The position numbers were made by a program, and so were the translations under genes. From positions 56,900-120,899 of the forward strand of contig PAVO01000024.1 of the NCBI GenBank assembly GCA_002713215.1: 64,000 nt of DNA, in the 5' to 3' direction. Origin of the DNA: Crocinitomicaceae bacterium. GTDB taxonomy: Bacteria; Bacteroidota; Bacteroidia; Flavobacteriales_G; Salibacteraceae. Positions 17,435 through 26,699 of this stretch are shown one piece after another (within the stretch, counting starts at the first letter, position 1; every line of letters starts with the position of its first letter). The notes below the pieces were generated by a model. That model searched no databases. It saw only the letters and a program-made list of their open reading frames with translations, and had not been told where the DNA came from.

Positions 17435-17938
17435 ATGAAAAACATTGTGATTAAATCAACGATTTTAGCTCTAATTATAGCTCTTATTGCGCTATCTCAT
17501 GCCTGTAGTGATACTGAAAAGAAGTCCGAAAATACCACACCGAATCCAACTCCTGAAATAGACAATACCGCTGATGAAAGTCGATTCCCGAACGAACGCA
17601 GTGAACTGGCCATTTACATGAGAAATTTCTACAATGACTTAAAAGCCAACAAGGCCAATGTCACTGAAAAAGGAGCTTTTTTGGATGTTGACTGGTCAAA
17701 TAAATACGCCAACTTAAAATCAGCTAAGCCAACTGACCCCAAGGATTCAGGTCCGCTTTTTAATTCATTTGCCGATCAGTTTTTAATTGATCTTCAGAAC
17801 TTTCAACATGCTGATGATTCCAATAGGATTACCTTGTACAATGGACTGATAGAAAGCTGCCTGGCTTGTCACAGCGAGCATTGTGGTGGCCCCATGCCGG
17901 CTATTCGAAAGCTGAAGTTAAAGTCTATAGCTAATTAA
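17435..17938 (+). CDS. Putative cytochrome c lipoprotein with C-terminal CxxCH
   Basis: A 167-residue envelope protein. From the ATG at 17435 it begins MKNIVIKSTILALIIALIAL and then SHAC, a lipoprotein signal with Cys24 as the lipidated residue. A Ser/Thr/Pro-rich linker (about 27-50) and a mostly helical domain follow, with one heme-binding motif CLACH near the end (about residues 148-152). A single CxxCH close to the C-terminus of a helical domain is the layout of cytochrome c'-like proteins. A frame from 17411 would add eight residues ahead of the signal and is disfavoured by the promoter-like box inside it. It stands divergent from formate dehydrogenase; a functional link is only suggestive. 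Confidence 0.7.
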   Translation: MKNIVIKSTILALIIALIALSHACSDTEKKSENTTPNPTPEIDNTADESRFPNERSELAIYMRNFYNDLKANKANVTEKGAFLDVDWSNKYANLKSAKPTDPKDSGPLFNSFADQFLIDLQNFQHADDSNRITLYNGLIESCLACHSEHCGGPMPAIRKLKLKSIAN

Positions 17939-18546
17939 ATTTGGTTAGACTCTATTGCGATTATTATTTCTTCAATGTACTTGTCTTCATCCTGGGCATT
18001 GTATTCGGACTTTAAATTGTGCCCAAACATTCTAGCCATTCCCTGAAACACAAAGGCGGTAAATCCACTGCGCATTTCCTTAACCAACTCGTAACTGGTT
18101 CTGTCTGTTTCCCGATCAACTAGTTTAATTAGAATTCTGCCCTGTGAAACGGTCATGTTTTTAAGGTCATCACCATATTTGGCCCAAAGTTCATCTTCAA
18201 CCTTTTTATAATAACTCTTCCTAATCTTTCGGTCGGTTATGGTGTCAAATTCAGCTTCGTATTTAGCAAGTAGTTCATTGGCCATTTTAGCATAGGGATA
18301 AACTACCATTACGTTCTTCATGAGCCTGGTGTATTTCTTCTCCTCCTTTTTATTGGGAAAAGTACGCCTTGCCCATACATACTGTTGTCCTAAATAAACT
18401 CGGGGAATGGTATCTCCGTTTTCGTCGATTGTACCATGAAGCATACGCCCCTTAATCGTATCCTGAGCTACTTCCTGAGCATTAACATTCCCAAGAAAAA
18501 GAATAAAACCAACGAGCGTTACTATTTTAATTATTGTCTTCAACAT
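17935..18546 (-). CDS. DUF4294-like secreted protein
   Basis: A 203-residue protein with a signal peptide (MLKTIIKIVTLVGFILFLGNVNA). The body (GDTIPRVYL, RTFPNKKEEKKYTRL, VYPYAKMANELL, SQGRILIKLVDRET) fits the Bacteroidota family I know as DUF4294, whose function is unknown. Likely periplasmic. Its 3' end overlaps the convergent CxxCH lipoprotein gene by four bases. It follows the Bax-inhibitor gene by 40 bases in the same direction, so co-transcription is plausible. Confidence 0.8.
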   Translation of the reverse strand: MLKTIIKIVTLVGFILFLGNVNAQEVAQDTIKGRMLHGTIDENGDTIPRVYLGQQYVWARRTFPNKKEEKKYTRLMKNVMVVYPYAKMANELLAKYEAEFDTITDRKIRKSYYKKVEDELWAKYGDDLKNMTVSQGRILIKLVDRETDRTSYELVKEMRSGFTAFVFQGMARMFGHNLKSEYNAQDEDKYIEEIIIAIESNQI

Positions 18547-18586
18547 CCATTATTTACATGGTGCCATGAAGTTACAATAATTATTC

Positions 18587-19330
18587 CTATTCTCTTAATT
18601 TGGCCAGTAAGCGGAGAAATTCAATGTATAACCACACCAGGGTTACCATTAAACCAAAGGCTCCAAACCATTCCATATACTTGGGAGAGCCATGAAGAGC
18701 ACTTTTTTCTATAAAATCGAAATCGAGCAATAGATTGAAAGCTGCAATACCAATTACCAATACGCTAAATCCAATCCCCACCATTCCACCTTCGTGGATC
18801 ATTGGAACACTTGTACCAAAAAAGCTTAGGATAAAACTCACCAGGTATACCAAGAAGATTGCTCCTGTTGCAGCCATAATGCCTGCCCGAAGTTTTTCCG
18901 TAACCTTAATCATTCCTGTTTTGTACATAAACAACATACTAAACATGGTCCCTAATGTTAATGCAATTGCCTGCATTGCAATTCCCGGATACATCATCTC
19001 AAAAAACACGGAAATACCTCCAAGGAACATACCTTCCAATGCCGCATAAATTGGCGCTGCTATCGGAGCCGTAGTTGGCCTGAAAATAATTACGAGTGAA
19101 GTGATAAGTCCGCCAATAGCACCAACCCACGTTAATGGAGAAACTGCCGGATTTGCCGGATCAAACTGTCCCCACACCCAATATGCAGGTATGAGAAGAC
19201 ATACAAAAAGAATCAATGATTTGTTAACCGTTCCCTGAACGGTCATTGCATTACCCTGCGATGCGAATCCTTGATTCGCAAATATTTTTTCGCTAAATGC
19301 GGGATTAGAAGTTCTTTGAATTACTGCCAT
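18587..19330 (-). CDS. Bax inhibitor-1 / YccA family membrane protein
   Basis: Integral membrane protein of 247 residues with seven hydrophobic segments, matching the BI-1/YccA superfamily (COG4760-like branch). The N-terminal RTSNPAFSEK is typical of the bacterial branch, and the C-terminal segment LLDFDFIEKSALHGSPKYMEW contains the Asp residues that form the pH and calcium sensor in studied relatives. The bacterial role is unsettled (cation leak, quality control). It lies 11 bases downstream of the biotin carboxylase gene. Confidence 0.88.
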   Translation of the reverse strand: MAVIQRTSNPAFSEKIFANQGFASQGNAMTVQGTVNKSLILFVCLLIPAYWVWGQFDPANPAVSPLTWVGAIGGLITSLVIIFRPTTAPIAAPIYAALEGMFLGGISVFFEMMYPGIAMQAIALTLGTMFSMLFMYKTGMIKVTEKLRAGIMAATGAIFLVYLVSFILSFFGTSVPMIHEGGMVGIGFSVLVIGIAAFNLLLDFDFIEKSALHGSPKYMEWFGAFGLMVTLVWLYIEFLRLLAKLRE

Positions 19331-19341
19331 AATCTATTTTT

Positions 19342-20820
19342 TTAAAGTCTATTTAATTTCCATTTTGATATAGCCTCACCATTGTTGGCATAGGTATTTT
19401 CTCCCTTGTATTCATCAAGAATTTTACCAACCAAAATAGCTGCCATTTTTTCTTCTTCGCTGTCATGTCCGTCCAGAATTTCCGGGCTAAAGTACTTCTG
19501 AACAAAGTGGGTATCGAAGTTGCCGGAAACAAATGCATCGTGGTTAATGGCATATTTGCAAAACGGCATTGTTGTTTTAACTCCTTCAATTTTATATCCA
19601 TCAATGGCATCGGTCATTCTCGCGATAGCCTCATTCCTCGTTGAACCGTAGGTAATCAACTTAGAAATCATGGGATCATAATAAATGGGTATCTCCATTC
19701 CTTCTTCAAAACCATCGTCCACCCGAACACCTTCACCCGTAGGTTGAACATACTTTTCAAGTGTTCCGATATCCGGTAAGAAGTTATTCATTGGATCTTC
19801 CGCATATACACGAACCTCAATGCTATGGCCGGTAATCCTAAGATCTTCCTGAGAAAAGGAGATCGCTTCGCCCCGAGCTATTTTTATCTGCTCCTTAACC
19901 AGGTCAACACCGGTTATCATCTCAGTGACTGGATGTTCCACCTGAAGCCTGGTATTCATTTCCAGGAAATAAAAGTTGGTGTTGTTCTCTAGTATAAACT
20001 CAACCGTACCGGCTCCCAAATAATCACAACTTCTCGCCACATCACAGGCACATTTTCCCATTACCTCTCTAAGCTCAGGTGTCAATACTGCCGAAGGAGC
20101 TTCTTCTACCACCTTCTGGTGCCGTCTTTGAATGGAGCATTCCCTTTCAAATAAATGAACCACATTTCCATGGCTGTCTGCCAGCACCTGAAATTCAATG
20201 TGTCGTGGGTCGGTAATATACCTTTCAATGAATACGGAACCATCACCAAAAGCCGATTTGGCCTCATTCATGGCCATAGTCAACTGCTCTTCAAGATCTT
20301 CTTCTCTTTCAACCGTTCGCATTCCCTTACCTCCACCGCCAGCTGAGGCCTTAATCAATATAGGAAATCCTATTCCTTTGGCAACTTCAAGAGCTTCAGA
20401 AACATCAACTATTGCCTTATCTGTGCCTGGAACCAGTGGAATATCATATTTACTTACTGCTTCTTTTGCTGCCAGCTTGTTCCCCATGGTGTTGATGGCA
20501 TCGGGCATTGGACCAATAAACGTAATTCCCGCATTGGTGACTAATTTGGCAAATTCAGCATTTTCACTCAAAAAACCATAACCAGGATGAATTCCATCAA
20601 CATCAAGGTTTTTTGAGACTTCAATAAGTGTGTCCATTTTTAAATAAGACTCTGAACTTGCAGGTGGTCCAATGCAAACCGCTTCATCGGCAAATTTTAC
20701 AAAAGGGGCATTGCGATCTGCCTCAGAAAAAACAGCAACTGTTTTAATTCCAGCATCTTTACATGAACGTAACACTCGCATTGCAATTTCACCCCTATTG
20801 GCAACTAATATCTTCTTCAT
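19342..20820 (-). CDS. accC: Biotin carboxylase subunit of an acyl-CoA carboxylase
   Basis: ATP-grasp enzyme that carboxylates biotin on a carrier protein, feeding acetyl-CoA (or propionyl-CoA) carboxylase. MKKILVANRGEIAMRVLRSC is the N-terminal signature. KASAGGGGKGMR (about 158-169) is the ATP-binding loop, and EMNTRLQVEHPVTEMI (about 287-302) holds catalytic Glu and Arg residues. At 492 residues it is about 40 longer than E. coli AccC; the extra C-terminal tail is seen in Bacteroidota enzymes often paired with propionyl-CoA carboxylase. No biotin carrier or carboxyltransferase gene lies beside it, so acetyl- versus propionyl-CoA cannot be decided here. Confidence 0.93.
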   Translation of the reverse strand: MKKILVANRGEIAMRVLRSCKDAGIKTVAVFSEADRNAPFVKFADEAVCIGPPASSESYLKMDTLIEVSKNLDVDGIHPGYGFLSENAEFAKLVTNAGITFIGPMPDAINTMGNKLAAKEAVSKYDIPLVPGTDKAIVDVSEALEVAKGIGFPILIKASAGGGGKGMRTVEREEDLEEQLTMAMNEAKSAFGDGSVFIERYITDPRHIEFQVLADSHGNVVHLFERECSIQRRHQKVVEEAPSAVLTPELREVMGKCACDVARSCDYLGAGTVEFILENNTNFYFLEMNTRLQVEHPVTEMITGVDLVKEQIKIARGEAISFSQEDLRITGHSIEVRVYAEDPMNNFLPDIGTLEKYVQPTGEGVRVDDGFEEGMEIPIYYDPMISKLITYGSTRNEAIARMTDAIDGYKIEGVKTTMPFCKYAINHDAFVSGNFDTHFVQKYFSPEILDGHDSEEEKMAAILVGKILDEYKGENTYANNGEAISKWKLNRL

Positions 20821-20921
20821 TAATTATTCTTATTTCAATTTTACAGCCTAACAAAATAATAGTTAAGGTGCAACAATTGAATTCTTCAAAACAGGATTTA
20901 TTAATAAATTCGTAGACCGAA

Positions 20922-21701
20922 TTGGATTTCAAAACTAAAACAAATTTGCTGGGAAAACTTTCATATCCGTTGTTAAAAATACTAATGTTTATAGGCTTCT
21001 TCGGACTTGCCCATCACGGTCTTTCACAGGAAATTGAGGAAGGACAGGAGCACATTCAATTCACTATTTCAGGCGCGGAAAAGTTCAAGAATGGAGATTC
21101 TGAAGGAGGAATGAACGATTTTAGAAAATCGGTTGAATTAGCTCCAGCTTATGTTAAAGGACATTTTAATTTAGGAATAGCTGCATATAAACTTGGATTG
21201 TACGAAGAAGCAAGCAGTGCCTTTATGACCGTTTTGCAACTGGACTCCGGAATTATGGAGGCTTATTACTACTTGCCGTATTGCTTTCACGAAAGTGGTG
21301 AGGACGAAAAGGCAAAGGAAGCCTTTGTTATTGCTATTGAAATGTTTCCGGGGAACCGTGATCTCTTTTACTACCTGGCTCTTATTTACGCCCAGGATGA
21401 CAACAAACAAGGTGAAATTAAAGTCTACAGCGATTTATTGGAAAACTTTCCTGATGAATATAAAGCACTTATGAATCGGGCTATGTTGTATAACGAGCTT
21501 CAGGATTTTGATAAGGCATTGGTTGATTTAAGTAACGCAATAAAAATTGATCCTGAAGATCCTGAACCCCTGGTATTACGAGGTGTGATATATATAAACA
21601 AAGGTATGACTGATGAAGGTTGTACCGATCTGTTCAAAGCCAAGGAACTGGGTGACCGATCGGCCGCGGTAATAGAATTAATACCTAGCAACTGCCAATA
21701 G
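20922..21701 (+). CDS. TPR-repeat protein with N-terminal signal/anchor
   Basis: A 259-residue protein starting at a TTG (20922). A hydrophobic segment (about 17-33) ending near AHHGLSQ looks like a signal peptide. Tandem tetratricopeptide repeats fill about 45-250; clear units are YVKGHFNLGIAAYKLGLYEEA, MEAYYYLPYCFHESGEDEKA and EYKALMNRAMLYNELQDFDKA. Probably a periplasmic protein-protein scaffold. It converges with the polysaccharide locus, one base separating the two stop codons. Confidence 0.8.
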   Translation: MDFKTKTNLLGKLSYPLLKILMFIGFFGLAHHGLSQEIEEGQEHIQFTISGAEKFKNGDSEGGMNDFRKSVELAPAYVKGHFNLGIAAYKLGLYEEASSAFMTVLQLDSGIMEAYYYLPYCFHESGEDEKAKEAFVIAIEMFPGNRDLFYYLALIYAQDDNKQGEIKVYSDLLENFPDEYKALMNRAMLYNELQDFDKALVDLSNAIKIDPEDPEPLVLRGVIYINKGMTDEGCTDLFKAKELGDRSAAVIELIPSNCQ

Positions 21702-21702
21702 A

Positions 21703-22290
21703 TTAGCCGATTATCTTTTTTACAGTAAGTAGTATTACGGTAAAATAACTGGCCAGGTCAGGGTTGGAAATAAACTTTTGATTCAACTCTAGTTTTTCAA
21801 CCATAACCTTTTCTATGTATAGCTTTTCAGGATCATCAGCACCTCCCAATATCTCATTTTCATCCGAATATTCGATGGATGCATAATCAGTTACTCCAGG
21901 CTTTACAGACAATACTTTTCGTTGGTCTTTGGAATACAGGCTTACATATTTTCTCACTTCCGGTCGTGGACCGACAAGGCTCATATGCCCCAAAAAGACA
22001 TTAATGAGTTGTGGGAGCTCGTCCAGCTTGTATTTCCTTAATACGTATCCTATTTCTGTAATTCGAGGGTCCTTTCCTCCTACTGTTAACTGTCCCAATT
22101 TCTCAGCATTGGGTCTCATGGTTCTAAACTTGAACAAATAGAAATCAGCATTCCATCTTCCCACCCTCAATTGCGTAAAAAATATCGGACCAGAAGAATC
22201 CAACTTGATGATACTGGCAATAATTAAGAAAAATGGAAGCAGAATTAACAAGCCAAAAAAGCTTAGTAATATGTCAAATAGCCTGATCAT
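21703..22290 (-). CDS. Polyprenyl-phosphate sugar-phosphate transferase (PglC-type initiating enzyme)
   Basis: Small monotopic phosphoglycosyl transferase of 195 residues that starts glycan assembly by moving a sugar-phosphate from a UDP-sugar to undecaprenyl phosphate. A single N-terminal re-entrant helix (about 3-25) is followed by the catalytic core with FKFRTMRPN (about 53-61), KLDELPQL (about 88-95) and MSLVGPRPE (about 103-111). It lacks the extra N-terminal membrane domain of WbaP, so it is the short PglC/WcaJ-core form. It is the last gene of the leftward locus and overlaps the aminotransferase stop by four bases. The likely substrate is a UDP-diacetamido- or UDP-N-acetyl sugar, inferred from that neighbour. 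Confidence 0.9.
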   Translation of the reverse strand: MIRLFDILLSFFGLLILLPFFLIIASIIKLDSSGPIFFTQLRVGRWNADFYLFKFRTMRPNAEKLGQLTVGGKDPRITEIGYVLRKYKLDELPQLINVFLGHMSLVGPRPEVRKYVSLYSKDQRKVLSVKPGVTDYASIEYSDENEILGGADDPEKLYIEKVMVEKLELNQKFISNPDLASYFTVILLTVKKIIG

Positions 22291-23504
22291 AAATTTAAAG
22301 ATTCGTAGGCCATTACAATAGCATCTATCACCGTTTGTATCTGTTCATCGCTTATGTCATAGAAAACCGGTAAGGTTATTTCACGACTATATTGATCATA
22401 AGCACTTGGATAATCCATAATATCATGACCAAGGTTTTTATACGCAGTCAGCAACGGAAGAGGTTGAAAATGAACATTCACCGCTACCTCTTGTTCCGCA
22501 ATTTTAATCATCATTGTGTCACGCTGTTCTTCTGAAATACCTCTTATTCGAAGCATATACACATGAAAAGAACTCACTTTATTATCAGTTTCAAACACCG
22601 GACATTGGGCCCAGGAATATTGACTTAATCCAGCTTCATAGCTTTTAAATATGTGATGTCTTTTGACCAACATATCATCGTCGTACCGAGCCAATTCTAC
22701 TAGTCCAATTGCTGCTTGCAAATCGGTCATATTACATTTATAACCTGGATATAGTACGTCATATTTCCAACCACCTGCTTTGGTTTTAGCAAGTGCATCT
22801 TTGCTTTGTCCATGCAGAGAGCTGCATTTAAGGCCTTTACCAATACTTTCATTGTTAAACGGCTCTGGAAGATTTAAACAAACCGCTCCACCCTCCGCTG
22901 TAATCAGATTTTTTACCGCATGAAACGACAATGTGGATACATCTGCAAGGCATGCACTCATTTTACCTCCATACCTTGCCCCTACAGAATGAGCCGCATC
23001 TGCAAGCACTAAAATCCTGCCTAAGGATTTTTGTTCAGGCGAAGTGGCATTAAACTTAGCCATGACATGATTTTGATTAACCAAAGACATTATTTGACTG
23101 TAATCGCAAGGCAGCCCACCTATATCAACTGGCATTATCACTTTGGTATTATTGGTTATTAGAGATTCAATTATACTCACATCAATATTGAAATCATCGG
23201 CAACATCACAAAACACCACCTTTGCACCGCAATGAAGCACCACATTTCCAGTGGCACAATAGGTATAAACCGGCACAATTACTTCATCTCCTGGCCCTAT
23301 TCCAAACCAGCGTAAAACCAACTCCATACCTGCTGTTGCAGATCCGAGGCATGTTACTTCTTTTGCACCGGTGTACTCTGACAACTTCTCTTCCAATAAA
23401 CTTGTGCGTGGACCTGTAGTGATCCATCCGGAATTTAAAGTGGCAACCACTTCATCAATTATTTTCTGATCCATTCTGGGAGGTGCAAAGGGAACCTTAG
23501 TCAT
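22287..23504 (-). CDS. DegT/DnrJ/EryC1/StrS sugar aminotransferase
   Basis: PLP-dependent aminotransferase acting on a nucleotide-linked keto-sugar. At 405 residues it is slightly longer than usual. SGWITTGPRT (25-34) and the cofactor lysine K198 in SFHAVKNLITAEGG are family hallmarks; LADAAHSVGA holds the Asp that pairs with the pyridine ring. An insert near 145-165 (NATSPEQKS) is unusual. Coupled to the initiating sugar transferase gene, which suggests it makes that enzyme's aminosugar, by analogy with PglE-PglC in protein glycosylation. The dehydratase that would precede it is not in the window. Confidence 0.88.
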   Translation of the reverse strand: MTKVPFAPPRMDQKIIDEVVATLNSGWITTGPRTSLLEEKLSEYTGAKEVTCLGSATAGMELVLRWFGIGPGDEVIVPVYTYCATGNVVLHCGAKVVFCDVADDFNIDVSIIESLITNNTKVIMPVDIGGLPCDYSQIMSLVNQNHVMAKFNATSPEQKSLGRILVLADAAHSVGARYGGKMSACLADVSTLSFHAVKNLITAEGGAVCLNLPEPFNNESIGKGLKCSSLHGQSKDALAKTKAGGWKYDVLYPGYKCNMTDLQAAIGLVELARYDDDMLVKRHHIFKSYEAGLSQYSWAQCPVFETDNKVSSFHVYMLRIRGISEEQRDTMMIKIAEQEVAVNVHFQPLPLLTAYKNLGHDIMDYPSAYDQYSREITLPVFYDISDEQIQTVIDAIVMAYESLNL

Positions 23505-23526
23505 ATTACAAATTATTGAAGTCTAT

Positions 23527-24777
23527 TTATGTTTTGAAACTTAACTTACGACTCTCTGAGGCATTTAAAATTGGAGCAAATAGAACCGAGAAAAATACAA
23601 AAAACACAACTCCAGCCTGCACTTCTAATATGCTTTCAGTTAAACACGAAACAGCTACATTGATGATAAACATTAAATACAAATAGTTAGTTTTTTGCAG
23701 TGCCACAAAAGCCGGATATGCAAACATGGATAACAACAGTAGTAGTCCAATTATACCTAACGCAGCAAAAGACTGTAGGTATTGATTGTGTGAATTGTAA
23801 TTTTTTCGATACGGCTCCGAATATTGACTCAATTTATAATCGTCCATGAGACCATCTTTAATGTCTCCTGTTCCAACTCCCAATATGGGGTTTTCTTTAA
23901 TTAAATTCCAGGTTGATGTCCAAATTAGCACCCTTACGGCAGTGCTTTCTCCTTCATCTTTATCTACTTCTTCCCGATTCATCACTTTCCCGATTTGATC
24001 CAGTCCGTGAAATGAAGCCTTTCCAGAGTTTATATCTTTTAAAAAAGAGGATGCAACAATCCACATAATAAGTACAATGGAAATCCCCAATAACCATTTT
24101 CGATATCGAATTATGGCATAAGCAGAAACAATGAGCAGAATAAATATCAAAGCCAAAAAACCATTTCTAGAAGTACTCAAAAAGGTGGCTAAGGCGAATA
24201 CAAAAGAAAGAACTATCAAGCTTATGTTTCTCCAACTATAAAAATTGGTTTCGTTTCGAATAATCAAGTAGAAACAAATTACCAAACCAAGGTTCAGGTA
24301 CATTGCAAAATAGCTAATATGTAAGATCGGGGTAATGTTGTGGTCGTAAAAATCGAGAAATTGACCTTCTCCAAACTTGTAAGACCATATGGAATTAATG
24401 ACACCAACAAATATGGCAGTTCCACAACCCAATAAATATACTTTCAAAACCCTTTCAAACCGACGAACCTTAAACCTTCCAAAGGCAGCAAACACCATTG
24501 GTAATAAAAGGAAGGAAGATTTAATTTCAAGATCAAAAAGGCCGAAATCCAGATTATTACTCCAAAGTAATCCCAATACATGCCACAAGTAAAAAGCCAG
24601 AAGTAATTGTAAGGTAATATTCGATTTTAAATCAGATAAATGAAGAGCTTTTCTTCCAAGGCTAATCCAATTTACAAGGAGTAAAACAATAATTATTGGG
24701 ACCCCTTTTTGGTATACAGGCAAAAGAAATGCAAGAAGAATCGTCAGTATATAATGCCTTGTTTTGGGATTTTTCAT
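23527..24777 (-). CDS. O-antigen ligase/polymerase-like membrane protein (Wzy/WaaL)
   Basis: A 416-residue protein with about ten to twelve membrane segments and a large periplasmic loop (about 260-320) containing RVLIWTSTWNLIKENPILGVGTGD and YNSHNQYLQ. The ENPILGVG..H-N-x-Y/F pattern is characteristic of the Wzy_C/WaaL domain. It either joins the finished glycan to its carrier or polymerises repeat units. A second protein of this superfamily is encoded at 28304-29443, so one may be the polymerase and the other the ligase; sequence alone does not assign them. Confidence 0.85.
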   Translation of the reverse strand: MKNPKTRHYILTILLAFLLPVYQKGVPIIIVLLLVNWISLGRKALHLSDLKSNITLQLLLAFYLWHVLGLLWSNNLDFGLFDLEIKSSFLLLPMVFAAFGRFKVRRFERVLKVYLLGCGTAIFVGVINSIWSYKFGEGQFLDFYDHNITPILHISYFAMYLNLGLVICFYLIIRNETNFYSWRNISLIVLSFVFALATFLSTSRNGFLALIFILLIVSAYAIIRYRKWLLGISIVLIMWIVASSFLKDINSGKASFHGLDQIGKVMNREEVDKDEGESTAVRVLIWTSTWNLIKENPILGVGTGDIKDGLMDDYKLSQYSEPYRKNYNSHNQYLQSFAALGIIGLLLLLSMFAYPAFVALQKTNYLYLMFIINVAVSCLTESILEVQAGVVFFVFFSVLFAPILNASESRKLSFKT

Positions 24778-24783
24778 AGAGTG

Positions 24784-25791
24784 CTATCTGGAAATTTTGC
24801 GATGCGAATCCCTAGGGGTGCGATTTAAAATATAAAAATCCAAAATTCCGTTGGCATAGCCTAATCCATAAGAAAAGTGAAGAATAAAGAAGGTATAAAC
24901 AACATGAGGAAGATTATACAATTTACTGGTAGCCTTGATTCCAAAATAGCATGCACCCAAAAAATACAGTAACAATACCCCTAAATAAACGAATGATAAT
25001 CCAAAAATCGGCCACAGGAAAAATGAGAAAATAAAGGCAACAAAAAGAAAGGGCACCAACTGCCTGACGTTAGTGACGGTGTTATGTTTTTTATTTACAA
25101 ACACTTTCCAGTATCCATATTGCCAATATTGCTTAAAAAGCTTATTCATTTGAGCGCGAACCACGTAGCTAATCTTAATTTCAGTATACAAAAGAATTTT
25201 TCCACCAGCCCTGGTAACCCGAAAGTTAAACTCATCATCCTGATTTCTAACCAGAGATTCATCAAAGTATCCAATCCGATCAAATACCCATGCCGGATAC
25301 ATAGGGGTACCTACAGTATCAACAAAGGTTGACTTTTTAGCAATCCTAAAATTACCGGTTCCTACTCCAAATGAAGAATTCATTGCTTCGGATATAATTA
25401 ACGAAGTATCGTCTTCAAAAAGATTCTCTACCATACCACCAATACACCAAATTTCCGAAGAAGACTCAAATTTTTTAATGGCCTTTTCAAAATAGTCATG
25501 GGAAACGAATTGACGAGCTCCAACAATTTGAATGTAACTTCCTTTAGAATGCTTAATTCCCAAATTAAACGCAATTGGCGTTACCCTTAATTGATTATTT
25601 ACGACTTTTAAAGAAGGATATACTTTTTGAAGTTCTTCTAATACTTTTAATGTGCCATCATCACTTTCACCATCTACAACGATTACTTCAATAGGCTCAA
25701 CCTTGCAGATGGAATTGGAATATATGTTATCGACACATTTTTTGATATGCCCTACTTCATTTCGGCAAGGAACAACAACCGAAAGTTTCAC
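24784..25791 (-). CDS. Family 2 glycosyltransferase with C-terminal membrane helices
   Basis: GT-A enzyme of 335 residues (ExoA/succinoglycan-type). MKLSVVVPCRNEVGHI opens the nucleotide-sugar domain, VIVVDGESDDGTL (about 37-49) is the DxD-like region, and RNQDDEFNFRVTRAGG (about 180-195) is the ED/QDDEF catalytic motif. Three hydrophobic helices follow (about 230-300), placing it at the membrane. It probably extends the lipid-linked glycan. The start overlaps the LpxD-like stop by four bases. Confidence 0.88.
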   Translation of the reverse strand: MKLSVVVPCRNEVGHIKKCVDNIYSNSICKVEPIEVIVVDGESDDGTLKVLEELQKVYPSLKVVNNQLRVTPIAFNLGIKHSKGSYIQIVGARQFVSHDYFEKAIKKFESSSEIWCIGGMVENLFEDDTSLIISEAMNSSFGVGTGNFRIAKKSTFVDTVGTPMYPAWVFDRIGYFDESLVRNQDDEFNFRVTRAGGKILLYTEIKISYVVRAQMNKLFKQYWQYGYWKVFVNKKHNTVTNVRQLVPFLFVAFIFSFFLWPIFGLSFVYLGVLLLYFLGACYFGIKATSKLYNLPHVVYTFFILHFSYGLGYANGILDFYILNRTPRDSHRKISR

Positions 25792-26699
25792 TTTGAGCGA
25801 AGGGGTTTTGCAGGGTTTCCAACAACAATTGAGGAGGGATCTACATCCTTAAGTACCGTACTCCCCATGCCTATTAACGAATTGTTTCCAATTTCAGCCT
25901 TTTGAATTATAGAACTTGAAGGCGCAACCCAAACGTTTTCTCCAATTTGAACACTACCAGCAACCATAGCATTGGCAATTATTAAACTGTTTCGACCAAT
26001 GCTCACGCCATGTGCTATATGAACCAAATTGTCAACCTTCACGTTTTCACCAATTAGCGTATGGCCAATAACTGCACGGTCAATGCACACGTTATTTCCA
26101 ATCTCAACATTAGCTTCTATTAAAACATGTCCAATATGAGGCATTAAAACATATTCACCATTTTTATCTCTTTCGTAACCAAAGCCAACTCCTCCGATAG
26201 TACAATTGCAACCAATTTTCACATTTTCATTTATGGTTGTACCCTCTAAGATGGTGGAGTTATGTAAAATGACCACATTTTCACCAATGCTACAGTCATC
26301 CTCAACAACAACATTATGGCCTATGTATGCCGAAGAATGAACTGAAGATTTTTCACTAACCCTAGCGGTTTCCTCAATCCTAGCTGCAGGTAGTGTTTTA
26401 GCAAAAAACAATTCCAAAATTTTGGCGAACGTCCTTCTAGGGTTTTCTACAACAATCCAACCTACATTCTTGTAGTGAAGACATTCCCTTTTTGCAAACT
26501 CATGCCCATTTTGGCTTAGAATAACGTTACCGACTTCAATTGACTTCAGATTATCCAAGTATTTATCGCCACACCAAACCAATGAATGCGGAGATAACTT
26601 ATCCCCTAGTTGGCCTACGGTGCTTATTTCTATATCCGCACCATAACAGCTTGCTTCATTAACAGCCTCAATAATATCCTTGCTATAAACTTTTGCCAT
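25788..26699 (-). CDS. LpxD-like N-acyltransferase (left-handed beta-helix)
   Basis: A 303-residue hexapeptide-repeat acyltransferase. An N-terminal domain (1-100) ending in VVENPRRTFAKILELFF resembles the uridine-binding domain of LpxD. The beta-helix (about 105-290) contains HIAHGVSIGRNSLI (catalytic His candidate near residue 228), and GFGYERDKNGEY matches the LpxD loop. LpxD itself N-acylates UDP-3-O-acyl-glucosamine in lipid A synthesis and is usually about 340 residues. This shorter paralogue sits in a glycan locus after a PIG-L deacetylase, so N-acylation of a glycan aminosugar is more likely than lipid A synthesis. That is inference. Confidence 0.78.
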   Translation of the reverse strand: MAKVYSKDIIEAVNEASCYGADIEISTVGQLGDKLSPHSLVWCGDKYLDNLKSIEVGNVILSQNGHEFAKRECLHYKNVGWIVVENPRRTFAKILELFFAKTLPAARIEETARVSEKSSVHSSAYIGHNVVVEDDCSIGENVVILHNSTILEGTTINENVKIGCNCTIGGVGFGYERDKNGEYVLMPHIGHVLIEANVEIGNNVCIDRAVIGHTLIGENVKVDNLVHIAHGVSIGRNSLIIANAMVAGSVQIGENVWVAPSSSIIQKAEIGNNSLIGMGSTVLKDVDPSSIVVGNPAKPLRSK

